Below, one piece after another: positions 33,870 to 44,123 of a DNA stretch of 64,000 nucleotides. This stretch comes from Acinetobacter sp. ANC 4178 (lineage in GTDB: Bacteria; Pseudomonadota; Gammaproteobacteria; Pseudomonadales; Moraxellaceae), in contig NZ_SJOD01000002.1 of assembly GCF_004331175.1 (NCBI RefSeq), positions 62,001 to 126,000 of the forward strand. The letters are read 5' to 3'. The notes below the pieces were generated by a model that worked only from the letters and a program-made list of their open reading frames with translations, did not search any database and was not told the origin of the DNA. A program made the position numbers and the translations under genes. Numbering within the stretch: position 1 is the first letter of the stretch; each line of letters starts with the position of its first letter.

Positions 33870-34892
33870 ATGACTATTAACAAAAACATTGAAAACACTC
33901 AATCTCCGCGAATCAGTGTTGCACCGATGATGGATTGGACAACCAAGGATTATCGTTTCTTTGCCCGCTTATTTAACCCAAATGTCATCCTTTATACTGA
34001 AATGGTGACGACAGGCGCGATTCTGTTTGGTGGTGCAAATCGCCATCTCGATTATAACAATGAAGAACACCCAATCGTTTTACAACTCGGTGGCTCCAAT
34101 CCCAAAGACCTTGCGACTTGTACCAAAATGGCACAAGACTGGGGCTATGATGAAGTCAATTTAAATGTCGGCTGTCCAAGTGACCGCGTACAAAACAATA
34201 AAATTGGCGCCTGCCTTATGGCAGAACCTGACCTCGTGGCTGAATGTATCGCTGAAATGCGTAATGCAGTCGATATTCCTGTAACGGTAAAACATCGCAT
34301 CGGGATTGATGACATGCATTCTTATGAAGAAATGCTACATTTTGTCGATACTGTCGCTAAAACTGGCTGTGATAATTTTATCGTACATGCGCGTATTGCG
34401 TTGCTTCAGGGGCTATCACCAAAAGAAAATCGTGATGTTCCACCGCTGCGTTATGAAGATGTTTATCGTTTAAAACAAGAGCGTCCAAACCTTTTGATTG
34501 AAATCAATGGTGGGATCAAAACCTTTGCTGAAACGCAAGAGCATCTCAAACATGTAGATGGTGTGATGATTGGCCGTGAGGCTTATCACAATCCCTATCT
34601 TTTGGCGGAACTTGGGCAATTGTGGAATTTAGAGCTGCCTGATCGATTTGAAATTATCGATCAAATGCTGCCGTATATTGCAAAGCGTATGGCTGAAGGT
34701 GCACCTTTGTCGATTATCACCCGCCATATTCTTGGACTCTTCCAAAACTTACCGGGTGCTCGGAAATGGCGTCAGGCTTTGAGTGGTGGTAATGCTAAAA
34801 CTTTTGCAGATGTTGAAAATGCGATTCTTAACATTAAAGAAGCAATGCAAAGGACTGAAGATTATTTAAAAGAACAATCTCTTAGCCAATAA
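33870..34892 (+). CDS. dusA: tRNA-dihydrouridine(20/20a) synthase DusA
   Basis: The 340-aa FMN enzyme reduces uridine in the tRNA D-loop. Visible signatures are RISVAPMMDWT, LGGSNP, EVNLNVGCPSDRVQ (with the catalytic Cys in GCPS), TVKHRIG, FIVHAR and INGGIK. The first 24 or so codons and the upstream region come from the element, which restores a full-length gene after integration (compare the stub at 6667). The start has no strong ribosome site, so expression now depends on element sequence. Confidence 0.95.
   Translation: MTINKNIENTQSPRISVAPMMDWTTKDYRFFARLFNPNVILYTEMVTTGAILFGGANRHLDYNNEEHPIVLQLGGSNPKDLATCTKMAQDWGYDEVNLNVGCPSDRVQNNKIGACLMAEPDLVAECIAEMRNAVDIPVTVKHRIGIDDMHSYEEMLHFVDTVAKTGCDNFIVHARIALLQGLSPKENRDVPPLRYEDVYRLKQERPNLLIEINGGIKTFAETQEHLKHVDGVMIGREAYHNPYLLAELGQLWNLELPDRFEIIDQMLPYIAKRMAEGAPLSIITRHILGLFQNLPGARKWRQALSGGNAKTFADVENAILNIKEAMQRTEDYLKEQSLSQ
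33898..33941 (+). repeat. attR: right attachment repeat in dusA
   Basis: It matches 6695-6738 with two mismatches; the 18-bp perfect core is 33924-33941. It lies inside the dusA coding sequence at codons 10-24. Confidence 0.9.
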
Positions 34893-34992
34893 TTCACAAC
34901 TTATGTTGTTTTGATTGAATATCGCAGTTATTCGACTTTAATATTTGATCAAAACAACGCTTTGGGGATTAAACAAAGATAAGAATAAAAAG

Positions 34993-35763
34993 TTATTGCT
35001 TCGCTTTCATTTGATCTAATTTTTTCAATACTTCTGCAACCGCAATCATGGCAAAACTCGAAGTCACCACGACTGCCGAACCATAGCCCCCACAACGCAA
35101 ACCTGCGCTTGGACAAACATCGGCACTGGAAAATGGATTATCAATCGAATACACACAGGTAATTCCAAATTTTTCTTTTGGTTTTTTACAAATGCCTTTC
35201 GAACGCAACTGCGCACGCAATTTGGCTAACATCGGATCTTGTTCAGTTTTGGATAAATCTGCGACTCGAATTTTTAGTGGATCAAGCTTACCGCCAGCTC
35301 CTCCTGAAACAATTAACGGAATTTTATTAAAACGGCAATGTAACATCAGCGCCAATTTGGCTTTGACATCATCAATGCAGTCCAGAATTAAATCAGGAGC
35401 ATTGCTGAGCAACTCTTTGACATTGTCTGGTGTTAAATAATCATCAATCAGATTAATTTTAATTTTCGGATTAATTGAGCGGCAACGTTCTGCCATGACT
35501 TCAATTTTTTCACAGCCCAGTGTTGATGTCATCGCAGGTAATTGACGATTAATATTTGAGGCTGCAACCACATCCATATCGACCAAGGTCAGCTCACCAA
35601 TACCTGTGCGCGCCAAGGCTTCCACCGCCCAAGAACCAACGCCGCCAATTCCAATCACCATAACATGGCTTTTCTCATAATGACTGAATGAATCCTCACC
35701 ATAAATTTTAGCTACGCCAGCAAAACGGCGGTCATATTCATCATCTAGGAGTAAATCAGTCAT
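34993..35763 (-). CDS. tcdA: tRNA threonylcarbamoyladenosine dehydratase
   Basis: This 256-aa E1/MoeB-like protein makes cyclic t6A at tRNA position 37. The nucleotide fold GIGGVGSWAVEALARTG, the strand LVDMD followed by NINRQ, DCIDDVKAK, and the C-terminal CVYSIDNP and CPSAGLRCGGYG blocks all match the family (CsdL/TcdA). It stands alone, convergent with dusA. Confidence 0.93.
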   Translation of the reverse strand: MTDLLLDDEYDRRFAGVAKIYGEDSFSHYEKSHVMVIGIGGVGSWAVEALARTGIGELTLVDMDVVAASNINRQLPAMTSTLGCEKIEVMAERCRSINPKIKINLIDDYLTPDNVKELLSNAPDLILDCIDDVKAKLALMLHCRFNKIPLIVSGGAGGKLDPLKIRVADLSKTEQDPMLAKLRAQLRSKGICKKPKEKFGITCVYSIDNPFSSADVCPSAGLRCGGYGSAVVVTSSFAMIAVAEVLKKLDQMKAKQ

Positions 35764-35826
35764 AGGGAGATCAAATCAGAAAAATTATCGCGAGCATTTT
35801 ATCAAATTCAATTTGAAAGTTGCGGA

Positions 35827-36630
35827 TTAATATTCAGTCCATGTCCTTGGAAACTGGATTGCATCAGCTTTATTTGCATTCAATACATAAGTCTTACGTT
35901 GATTCATCGGCAGTTGATCTGAAGATGGCGACAATGTACGAACATAGTGATATTTCATACGCCATGTATTCGCTTGTTGATATTCAATATTCAGCACCAA
36001 TTTTTCTAGGTCATGACAATGTTCCCCTGACTGAGCATAATCTTGTTCCGAAAAACAGGCCCGAATCATTCTTGAGACAGAAAATGGAATATTTTGAAAA
36101 ACCTGTTGGTATTTGCCCTGAGAATTGAGCTGTAAAAAGTCCGCCACTTCTTCCGTCATGCCCCCACCCGAGTACATTTCATCCCAACGTTGAATTAAAG
36201 CAATACTGTAATCTTTATCATTGATGGGAAATAACACGGGATAAAGGTGTAAAGCATCAGCGCGAACAAATTTACCATTTTCATCCAGTAAATCTTCTGG
36301 TGCTACAGGACCATCCACAGTCCAATGTGGATTCTGCGTAAGTGGTTGATAATTTGAAAAGTCCCAATAATTACGTAATTGATAACTTTGCGCATTTTTT
36401 TCTAGCTCAAATAGCTTCAATTCTGCAATCACATACTGACGTTGAGGCTGATTCGGAACCTGATAGAGCTGCCAAGTCGCATCGGAATTACAGGAAATCC
36501 TGAGCTCCGTACAAATACTTGCGCGCTGTACTAGTGTAACTTGTTGCGGTTTTAGTATCAGCGTTTGAGGTTTTGCATAGCAAAAAGCAGGAGCAATCAA
36601 CACGCTTCCAGCCAATAATAATTTCAACAT
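35827..36630 (-). CDS. Secreted/periplasmic protein of unknown function
   Basis: This 267-aa protein has a clear signal peptide (MLKLLLAGSVLIAPAFCYA, cleavage near AKP). The mature part has four Cys (CTELRISC, CFSEQD and CHDLEK) that could form disulfides. No family was recognised. It lies between tcdA and acnA, all leftward but well spaced. Confidence 0.65.
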   Translation of the reverse strand: MLKLLLAGSVLIAPAFCYAKPQTLILKPQQVTLVQRASICTELRISCNSDATWQLYQVPNQPQRQYVIAELKLFELEKNAQSYQLRNYWDFSNYQPLTQNPHWTVDGPVAPEDLLDENGKFVRADALHLYPVLFPINDKDYSIALIQRWDEMYSGGGMTEEVADFLQLNSQGKYQQVFQNIPFSVSRMIRACFSEQDYAQSGEHCHDLEKLVLNIEYQQANTWRMKYHYVRTLSPSSDQLPMNQRKTYVLNANKADAIQFPRTWTEY

Positions 36631-36722
36631 ACAAATGATCTTAAATTTTTGTTTTCTATATGAATGATACCAGAGCCTTAGCTATAAAGACTCTGGCACG
36701 TGATGATTGAATAAGAACGACG

Positions 36723-39476
36723 CTAACTTGCAATTAAATGACGTAGCACATAATGCAAGATTCCGCCTGCTTTGAAATATTCAACTTCGTTGAGGGTATC
36801 AATACGGCATAACACAGGGAACGAATCGCGAGAGCCATCAGTTCGGGTGACTTCCACTTCAAAGGTTTGATGTGGTGCCAAATCATCCGACAAACCTAGA
36901 ATCGAAATACTTTCATGCCCTGTCAGATTTAAACTGTGTCGGTTCTGATCAGACATAAACTGCAATGGCAACACGCCCATACCAACCAGATTTGAACGGT
37001 GAATCCGCTCAAAACTCTCTGCAATGACGGCTTTTACCCCGAGTAAATTGGTGCCCTTCGCGGCCCAGTCACGAGAAGATCCCGTACCATACTCTTTACC
37101 GGCAATAATCACCAAAGGTGTGCCTTGTTGTTGATACAGCATGGCAGCATCATAAATGGCCAGTTTTTCACCGCTTGGAATATGTAACGTATTGCCGCCT
37201 TCTTCTCCACCTAACATTTCATTTTTAATACGAATATTGGCGAATGTGCCACGCATCATCACTTCATGATTCCCCCTACGTGAACCATAGGAGTTAAAAT
37301 CGTTCGGCTCTACCCCATGCTCTTGCAGATAGCGACCAGCGGGGCTGTCTTTTTTAATATTGCCTGCTGGGGAAATATGGTCGGTGGTGACGGAATCTCC
37401 AAGCACTGCCAATATCCGCGCATGTTCAATATTATGCAGAGAACTTAACGGCTGCCCGATATCTGCAAAAAATGGCGGAAGTCGGATATAAGTCGAATGC
37501 TCGTCCCATGCATAAGTCTGACTATGTGGAATTTGAATCGCCTTCCAACTGGCATCGCCTTCAAATACCGCGGCATATTCTTTATGGAACATGTCGGTAT
37601 TCACATTCTGCAAGACTTCGTCTATTTCTGCCTGACTTGGCCAAATGTCTTTTAAATACACTGCCTCGCCATGTATACCCAGTCCAATCGGTTGCGTGGT
37701 TAAATCTAGACGAATGTTACCTGCCAAACCAAAGGCAATGACCAAAGGCGGTGAAGCCAACCAATTGGTTTTCACCAAAGGATGTACTCGCCCTTCAAAA
37801 TTACGATTCCCCGATAACACCGATGCCACATTTAAGTCATAACAATTAATGGCTTCTTCAATCGGCTCAGGTAAAGGCCCTGAATTACCAATACAGGTAG
37901 TACAACCGTAACCGACCAAGTTATAACCCAGCTGATCGAGATAAGGCGTTAAACCTGCGGCATTTAGATAGTCCGTCACCACTTTAGAACCCGGTGCCAA
38001 CGAGCTTTTGACCCAAGGTTTGCGTTGCAGTCCTTTTTCGATGGCTTTTTTCGCCAATAACCCCGCCGCCAACATCACACTCGGATTAGAGGTATTGGTA
38101 CAGGAAGTGATCGCTGAAATGACCACATCACCATGTACCAAAGGATACTGCTTACCATCGATTTCACAGAATGCACTTTCGTGGGTAATATTGGATTTTT
38201 TCGCGTCGACGGCGGTACCACCACCTTCATTTTCCAAACGAGCCTTATCTTCTTTGGCAGGTTTTAAACTCAGCTCCATTAAGGCATCAAAAGTTTGTGG
38301 TACATCTGCCAGTAAAACCCGATCTTGTGGGCGTTTTGGACCCGCCACACTTGCAGCCACAGTCGACATATCTAAGCTTAATGTATCGGTAAATACAGGT
38401 TCATCACCCGCATTGCGCCATAAACCTTGTTCTTTACAGTACGCCTCAACCAAGGCAATACGTTCATCGGCACGCCCCGTTAAGCGCATATAAGCCAACG
38501 TTATTTCATCAACAGGGAAAAAGCCACAGGTTGCTCCATATTCAGGTGCCATATTGGCAATGGTGGCTCGGTCTGCCAAAGGCAAATCTGCCAGCCCATC
38601 GCCATAAAACTCAACAAATTTACCGACCACGCCTTTTTGACGCAGCATTTGTGTGATGGTGAGCACCAAATCCGTTGCCGTTATACCCTCACGTAATTTC
38701 CCCGTGAGTTTGAAACCAATCACTTCAGGAATCAGCATGGAAATAGGTTGTCCCAACATGGCAGCTTCGGCTTCAATTCCGCCCACGCCCCAACCTAAGA
38801 CCCCCAAACCATTAATCATGGTGGTATGTGAATCTGTACCCACTAACGTATCTGGGAAGGCATAGGTTTGCCCATCCGATTCACCTAGCCATACCGCTTG
38901 CGCTAAATATTCCAGATTCACCTGATGGCAAATCCCCGTTCCTGGTGGAACCACACTAAAGTTATTGAACGCCGATTGTCCCCAACGTAGGAACTGATAA
39001 CGCTCACCATTACGCTGCATTTCAATTTCGACATTTTCAGCAAAGGCACGACTACTAGCAAAATGATCAACCATCACCGAGTGGTCAATGACCAAATCAA
39101 CGGGAGATAAAGGATTGATGATATTCGGATCTCGTCCAGCTTGTGCCACTGCTGCGCGCATGGCGGCTAAATCGACCACAGCAGGCACACCTGTAAAATC
39201 CTGCATCAGGACACGTGCAGGGCGATACTGAATTTCTTGTTCTGAGCTTCGTGTCTGCTGCCATTCTACAATTGCCAAAATATCATCTGCTTTGACCGTT
39301 ACACCATCTTCAAAGCGCAATAAATTTTCTAATAAGACTTTAAGCGATTTGGGCAGTTTGGATAAATGACCCAGTTGTGGCTGGGCTTGTGCCAAGCTAA
39401 AAATCTGATATGTTTTGGAACCGACTGTAAAGGATTTTAATGCATTAAAGCTATTGATTTGACTATACTTTGCCAT
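36723..39476 (-). CDS. acnA: Aconitate hydratase A
   Basis: The 917-aa length is typical of bacterial AcnA (IRP-like) and longer than AcnB or AcnD families. The [4Fe-4S] ligands are C459 (SCTNTSNPS), C525 and C528 (GYGCTTCIGNSG). DSHTTMINGLGVLGWGVGG and the swivel-domain blocks SRDWAAKG and VIAESFERIHRSNL are present. It interconverts citrate and isocitrate in the TCA cycle. The start has GGAGGATCC just upstream. Confidence 0.95.
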   Translation of the reverse strand: MAKYSQINSFNALKSFTVGSKTYQIFSLAQAQPQLGHLSKLPKSLKVLLENLLRFEDGVTVKADDILAIVEWQQTRSSEQEIQYRPARVLMQDFTGVPAVVDLAAMRAAVAQAGRDPNIINPLSPVDLVIDHSVMVDHFASSRAFAENVEIEMQRNGERYQFLRWGQSAFNNFSVVPPGTGICHQVNLEYLAQAVWLGESDGQTYAFPDTLVGTDSHTTMINGLGVLGWGVGGIEAEAAMLGQPISMLIPEVIGFKLTGKLREGITATDLVLTITQMLRQKGVVGKFVEFYGDGLADLPLADRATIANMAPEYGATCGFFPVDEITLAYMRLTGRADERIALVEAYCKEQGLWRNAGDEPVFTDTLSLDMSTVAASVAGPKRPQDRVLLADVPQTFDALMELSLKPAKEDKARLENEGGGTAVDAKKSNITHESAFCEIDGKQYPLVHGDVVISAITSCTNTSNPSVMLAAGLLAKKAIEKGLQRKPWVKSSLAPGSKVVTDYLNAAGLTPYLDQLGYNLVGYGCTTCIGNSGPLPEPIEEAINCYDLNVASVLSGNRNFEGRVHPLVKTNWLASPPLVIAFGLAGNIRLDLTTQPIGLGIHGEAVYLKDIWPSQAEIDEVLQNVNTDMFHKEYAAVFEGDASWKAIQIPHSQTYAWDEHSTYIRLPPFFADIGQPLSSLHNIEHARILAVLGDSVTTDHISPAGNIKKDSPAGRYLQEHGVEPNDFNSYGSRRGNHEVMMRGTFANIRIKNEMLGGEEGGNTLHIPSGEKLAIYDAAMLYQQQGTPLVIIAGKEYGTGSSRDWAAKGTNLLGVKAVIAESFERIHRSNLVGMGVLPLQFMSDQNRHSLNLTGHESISILGLSDDLAPHQTFEVEVTRTDGSRDSFPVLCRIDTLNEVEYFKAGGILHYVLRHLIAS

Positions 39477-39586
39477 AGGTGGATCCTCCGGCTTGCATGA
39501 CTAATTTTTATTCCATTGTTCTTTTATAATGTAGGTCAAATCGTCTGGTTTAATGTTGTGGATTAGTAATTCTCGCCCACTTTATT

Positions 39587-40408
39587 TTAATTTTTGAGCC
39601 TTAAACATTGCTGCGTATTTTGCCAAAGCTGCTCTGCCAAGCGCTTTTCATCTGTTTGTAAACATTGTGCCAAACCGTGTAATACATAGGGTAAATTGGC
39701 TGGGGTATTGCGCGTTCGTTGTTGGGTTGAAACTTGACAGCACAGCGGCGTCATATCAGGGCAATCGGTTTCCAACACCAAATGTTCAGCACCAATTTCC
39801 TGTACCACCCGATGCAGTTTTTTGGCATTTGGATTGGTAATTTGCCCTGTAATGCCAATTTTAAACCCCATTTTAATGAAAGCCTTGGCTTCTTCGACCC
39901 CACCACTAAAGGCATGGGCAATGCCACCAAATTGAAATTTTTGCTTTTTTAACATTGCTAGACTTTCGGCATGGGCTTTACGAATATGCAATAAAACTGG
40001 TTTTTGGTAATGTCGCGCCAATTCTAATTGCTGTTGAAAATAGTCCTGTTGTTTGGCAAATAATTCAGGTTGCTTATGCTCGGTTTGAAAAGTATCTAAA
40101 CCAATTTCTCCAACCGCCACACAGTCATGCTGTCGTAAGAGTAATTCGAGTTGCTGTAAATGCTCAGGTCGATGTTGTTGAATATAAAAAGGATGTAGAC
40201 CCGGCGCTAAATAAGCCTGTGGTGCTTCTCGTAAATGATTTATAAACTGTTGAGTTTTTAGTAAATCAGGAAATCGTGACGCGACAAAACCGATTAACAC
40301 CAAAGCCTCTACCCCTGCTGCTTTAGCTTGATATGCCAGTTGTTCCCGATCTAGATCAAAATCGGGAACATCAAAATGGGTATGGGTATCAAATAAGCGC
40401 GGCAGCAT
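39587..40408 (-). CDS. TatD-family metal-dependent hydrolase
   Basis: This 273-aa TIM-barrel protein has DTH8-T-H10-FD, VGEIGLD, LLHIRKAH, HAFSGG and LETDCPD, the metal ligands of TatD DNases. It has 3'-5' exonuclease or deoxyribonuclease roles in DNA repair or turnover. It lies 11 bp after a lipoprotein gene and probably shares its transcript. Confidence 0.9.
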   Translation of the reverse strand: MLPRLFDTHTHFDVPDFDLDREQLAYQAKAAGVEALVLIGFVASRFPDLLKTQQFINHLREAPQAYLAPGLHPFYIQQHRPEHLQQLELLLRQHDCVAVGEIGLDTFQTEHKQPELFAKQQDYFQQQLELARHYQKPVLLHIRKAHAESLAMLKKQKFQFGGIAHAFSGGVEEAKAFIKMGFKIGITGQITNPNAKKLHRVVQEIGAEHLVLETDCPDMTPLCCQVSTQQRTRNTPANLPYVLHGLAQCLQTDEKRLAEQLWQNTQQCLRLKN

Positions 40409-40419
40409 ATTCCAACCTG

Positions 40420-41376
40420 TTACTTAGTTGGCTCACTGGCAGCACTTGCAGCGGCTTCAGTGGCAAACTCAGGTAGATATGGTTTTTTTAGAATCGTCTG
40501 TAATTGCTCATAGGGAATGGTTAAACGAGGTAAACCGACCACATACGGTCCAATTTCATATTCACCATACTGTAAAATTAAACCTTGCTTACTCAAGTAG
40601 TAATTATCGCTCAGCTTAAATTTCCACGCCTGCTCATATTCAGAAACATCATTGGCTAGTTTGGACTCGATCACCCAAGTTTTAAAAGCTTCATGCGCTT
40701 GATTTTCTAGTGCCGCCAATTGATTCGGTGCCAGAATTTCATTCAGCTTGACCAGTTTTTTCTTTTCTAAATCAAAATTATAATATTGTTGTGAAGATGA
40801 TCCATGCGCACCACCCAAGTAACTGCTGCTATTTAAGACTATCGTAACCAATGGGCCTTTGGCATTGAGAATAGTCGGCTTAATCATCACACTAATTTTA
40901 TGACTAGAACTTAGCGCTTTAATCTCTTGATCTAATTTTAAAAAAGCTTGGGTATACGGCTGTAATTGCTGTTCGAGCTGTTGTTTCACCGTTACTGCTT
41001 GAACCACCGCCTGTGATGCTGCCACTTCCGATGCTTTCGCGGTCGATGCCGCTTCATCTGCAGCCGACTCAGGAGAAACCGCTAAAATTTTCTCGACCTG
41101 TTTCAGAATTTCAGCATCCATATAGGCATCGATAAATGGCTGATTACTACTGAGTCGCTCAATGGTCATTTCTGGGCAATTTTTGTCATCACACGCAGGT
41201 AAATTGAGTTGTAGTTTTTCCGAATCTCCAATCAATTGACTCGCTTGTTCTTGTGCCAACGTCGATGATGCCGCAGTCTCTGGTTGTTCCGATTCAACTT
41301 TTTTAGGCTGACACGCTGTCATCAGTATGGCTGTCGTCAATACACTTACCGCCCAAATCACTTTCTTTGTTGTCAT
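40420..41376 (-). CDS. RsiV-like (DUF3298) lipoprotein
   Basis: The signal peptide MTTKKVIWAVSVLTTAILMTAC ends in a lipobox (L-M-T-A-C). A Glu/Ala/Ser-rich linker follows, then a domain containing HKISVMIKPTI, SSSYLGGAHGSS and NFDLEKKKLVKLNEIL, the DUF3298/RsiV pattern. The frame is open to 41412, but ATG 41376 puts the signal peptide at the N-terminus. A second, related lipoprotein precedes it. Confidence 0.75.
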   Translation of the reverse strand: MTTKKVIWAVSVLTTAILMTACQPKKVESEQPETAASSTLAQEQASQLIGDSEKLQLNLPACDDKNCPEMTIERLSSNQPFIDAYMDAEILKQVEKILAVSPESAADEAASTAKASEVAASQAVVQAVTVKQQLEQQLQPYTQAFLKLDQEIKALSSSHKISVMIKPTILNAKGPLVTIVLNSSSYLGGAHGSSSQQYYNFDLEKKKLVKLNEILAPNQLAALENQAHEAFKTWVIESKLANDVSEYEQAWKFKLSDNYYLSKQGLILQYGEYEIGPYVVGLPRLTIPYEQLQTILKKPYLPEFATEAAASAASEPTK

Positions 41377-41443
41377 TTGACTCAACCCTATTTTCATTTT
41401 TTCACTCGACATACCACACCTATCAAGGCTTCAATCCCGTTGA

Positions 41444-42268
41444 CTAAAACATATTCTGATAGGTATCTGCTTTTAAAACCTGTTGTGTTTGTGCTTTGCT
41501 TAAGTAAATGTCCAATTGCTTACCCTCTTCTACAATTTGCTGGCTACGGTAATGTACGCCAATACCTTCACTGTCAAAGAACCAATCGGCTTGTCCCCAA
41601 TACAATTTTTTCGGTGCCTTCTGTCTTGCTTCAGCCGTTTGTTGTTTTAACCAATCTAAATAGGCTTTTTGCACAATCTCGTTCATATAAACTTGCTGCT
41701 TTGGCTCAACAATGTCAAGTAAGGACACACCTTTCTGCAATTTTCGATCTGCGACAGCAAAGTAATAACGCTCGTCAATCTTAATGTCTTCTTGTTTACT
41801 GTTGACGCCCACTTGTAACAACACATATTGATTTCGTTGATAGGCAATACGGGTATACAGTGCCAATTGATAAGCAGGATTCTTTGAGTATTTTGCCTGC
41901 CAATCATCCGATTTTTTCACATAGGCATTAATCGCTTGTTGCAAACTCATGTTTTGCTTTAAGCCAATTTGATCTTGAATCACCATGGCTTGGGTTTTCG
42001 CCATCCAACTATTCAACCACTGGTCTTGGGTTTCAAGGGTTTGAATATCAATATCAATGCAATTTTTCGTTTCACAGAAGGGCAACGCAATTTTTGCAGG
42101 CTGCTGTTTGATATGCAGATAAGGCAGTACTTCCGCTTGATCTTGCTTAAAAATAGAGGCTGCTGATTTTTGTTGTTCATCTTGTGGCTGCTTCGATGAA
42201 TCACAAGCGGACAAAGAAAGTCCTCCACACAGCAAAAGAGCAATTTGAATGATTTTGTTGTTGTTCAT
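41444..42268 (-). CDS. Second RsiV-like lipoprotein
   Basis: MNNNKIIQIALLLCGGLSLSAC is a lipoprotein signal peptide (LSLSAC). The body resembles its downstream neighbour: CETKNCIDIDIQTL corresponds to its CDDKNCPEMTIERL, and the end has YRSQQIVEEGKQLDIYLSKAQ. The pair looks like a tandem duplication. The frame runs to 42277; ATG 42268 is used here. Envelope location is expected, with unknown role. Confidence 0.7.
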   Translation of the reverse strand: MNNNKIIQIALLLCGGLSLSACDSSKQPQDEQQKSAASIFKQDQAEVLPYLHIKQQPAKIALPFCETKNCIDIDIQTLETQDQWLNSWMAKTQAMVIQDQIGLKQNMSLQQAINAYVKKSDDWQAKYSKNPAYQLALYTRIAYQRNQYVLLQVGVNSKQEDIKIDERYYFAVADRKLQKGVSLLDIVEPKQQVYMNEIVQKAYLDWLKQQTAEARQKAPKKLYWGQADWFFDSEGIGVHYRSQQIVEEGKQLDIYLSKAQTQQVLKADTYQNMF

Positions 42269-42330
42269 GTCGACCACACGCTAGGCTACCTCAACGGCAA
42301 CGTCACCAATAAAAAAAGAAATACCATGTA

Positions 42331-42357
42331 AAAACAGCCTCCGAAAAGAGGCTGTTT
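42331..42357 (-). terminator. Terminator of prfC
   Basis: CAGCCTC and GAGGCTG (42335-42341, 42348-42354) are flanked by A/T runs on both sides. Confidence 0.85.
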
Positions 42358-42365
42358 TGTTTACT

Positions 42366-43955
42366 TTAGTGCTCGCGCGTATTACGGAACACGATGTCTG
42401 GATAACGCTCTTGCATTAACTGCAAGTTCACACGGCTTGGCGCAAGATAAGTTAAGTGCCCACCGCCATCGACAGAAAGTTGATCGTGTGCTTTTTTCTT
42501 AAATTCATTGAATTTCTTGTCATCATCACAAGAGACCCAACGAACTGTGTTAATGCTTACAGGCTCATAAACACAATCAACTTTGTATTCTTCTTTCAAA
42601 CGGTACGCAACCACTTCAAACTGAAGTACACCCACCGCCCCCACAATCAGGTCATTGCTGTTTTGTGGCATGAACACCTGTGTTGCACCTTCTTCTGAAA
42701 GTTCTTTTAAGCCTTTTTGTAATTGCTTCGACTTTAAAGGATCTTTCAAACGTACACGACGGAACATTTCCGGTGCAAAGTGCGGAATACCTGTAAATTG
42801 TAGTTTTTCACCCGAAGTAAAGGTATCACCAATTTGAATGGTCCCATGGTTATGCAAACCAATAATATCGCCCGGCCATGCCTCTTCTAGATGTTGACGA
42901 TCCCCTGCCAAGAAGGTCAAAGCATCGCTAATACGAACATCTTTATCCAAGCGCACATGCTTCATTTTCAAACCTTTTTCATATTTGCCTGAACAAATAC
43001 GCATAAAAGCAATACGGTCACGGTGTTTCGGATCCATATTGGCTTGAATTTTAAAGACAAAACCAGTGAAACCCTCTTCAGTCGCTTCTACTTTACGGTC
43101 TTGAGTCGGGTGGGCTTTCGGTTCAGGCGCATAGTTACTAAAGGCATCGAGAACATGATCAACACCAAAGTTACCCAGTGCTGTACCAAACAACACAGGG
43201 GTTTGACGCCCTGCCAGAAACTCTTCACGATCCAATGGCTCATTGGCCATTTGTACCAACTCTAAAGACTCTTCAAATGCTGCCCAAGCCAACTCACCCA
43301 CTTTTTCACGTAGATCGGCATGATCATAACCATCTCTGATTTCAATCTCGGTAATCGTCGAACCAAAGCCCGCTTTATACACATAAAATTTTTCTTCGAT
43401 CAGGTTAAACACCCCAGCGAAGTCACGCCCCGTGCCCAATGGCCAAGTAATAGGTACACATTTAATTTTTAAAACGTTTTCAATTTCATCCAACAGCTCT
43501 AAAGGCTCACGGATTTCACGGTCCATTTTGTTCACAAATGAAATGATCGGTGTGTCACGCATACGACAGACTTCCATCAATTTGATGGTTCGGTCCTCGA
43601 CCCCTTTTGCACCGTCAATCACCATGAGTGCCGAGTCTACCGCGGTTAAGGTACGGTACGTATCTTCCGAGAAATCTTCATGTCCTGGCGTATCTAGAAG
43701 ATTGATCATCTTGTCTTTAAAAGGGAATTGCATCACCGACGTGGTAATGGAAATACCGCGTTCTTTTTCCATTTCCATCCAGTCTGAGGTTGCAGCACGG
43801 TCCGATTTACGGCTTTTTACCATACCCGCGACCTGAATAGCCTTACCCCATAACAGCAGTTTTTCTGTCATGGTAGTTTTACCCGCATCGGGGTGGGAAA
43901 TAATCGCGAAGGTTCGGCGTGCCTGAACTTCTTTCAATAATTGATCTTTGAACAT
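42366..43955 (-). CDS. prfC: Peptide chain release factor 3
   Basis: This translational GTPase recycles RF1/RF2. It shows [20 protein letters not shown] (P-loop), [12 protein letters not shown] (switch I), [14 protein letters not shown] (switch II) and SFVNKMDRE (G4), plus the long C-terminal domains of the RF3 family. It is 529 aa from ATG 43955. The frame begins with TTG at 43970, which is less likely. Confidence 0.95.
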   Translation of the reverse strand: MFKDQLLKEVQARRTFAIISHPDAGKTTMTEKLLLWGKAIQVAGMVKSRKSDRAATSDWMEMEKERGISITTSVMQFPFKDKMINLLDTPGHEDFSEDTYRTLTAVDSALMVIDGAKGVEDRTIKLMEVCRMRDTPIISFVNKMDREIREPLELLDEIENVLKIKCVPITWPLGTGRDFAGVFNLIEEKFYVYKAGFGSTITEIEIRDGYDHADLREKVGELAWAAFEESLELVQMANEPLDREEFLAGRQTPVLFGTALGNFGVDHVLDAFSNYAPEPKAHPTQDRKVEATEEGFTGFVFKIQANMDPKHRDRIAFMRICSGKYEKGLKMKHVRLDKDVRISDALTFLAGDRQHLEEAWPGDIIGLHNHGTIQIGDTFTSGEKLQFTGIPHFAPEMFRRVRLKDPLKSKQLQKGLKELSEEGATQVFMPQNSNDLIVGAVGVLQFEVVAYRLKEEYKVDCVYEPVSINTVRWVSCDDDKKFNEFKKKAHDQLSVDGGGHLTYLAPSRVNLQLMQERYPDIVFRNTREH

Positions 43956-44123
43956 TGGGGAAATCTGCAATTAGTACACAGCGATGCCCACGCAAATTAC
44001 GTGCCGCATACCACTGTCAGGTGAGACAAAAATAGGCTCAATTGTAGCGTAAGAATCGTTTTTCTTCTATTCATTTCATACTGAAAGGTTTTGCCTGCAA
44101 TCAGACAAAACCCAACCAGAGAG

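Larger units (their letters stand above)
6739..33923. mobile_element. dusA-integrated genomic island, about 27.2 kb
   Basis: The boundaries are the two copies of the dusA 5' end. The integrase reads outward from just beside the right copy. Left-hand cargo is defence genes (TrlF-like ATPase, restriction-modification, HsdR-N/NTPase, GTPase/HEPN operon). Right-hand backbone genes are recombination and replication types (YqaJ, DUF932, directionality-factor-like, Gp2-type HUH, PrtN-like, integrase). No relaxase, coupling protein, capsid or portal gene is seen, so it is not self-transmissible on this evidence and may depend on a helper. dusA is a well-known integration hotspot for such elements. 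Confidence 0.9.

Noticed and set aside
6739..33923. Prophage interpretation of the element
   Set aside because: YqaJ, DUF932, PrtN-like and Gp2-like genes are phage-related, but no capsid, portal, terminase, tail or lysis gene is visible.
37472..38865. Several open frames on the plus strand opposite acnA
   Set aside because: They are mirror frames of a strongly conserved gene and show no recognisable protein features.
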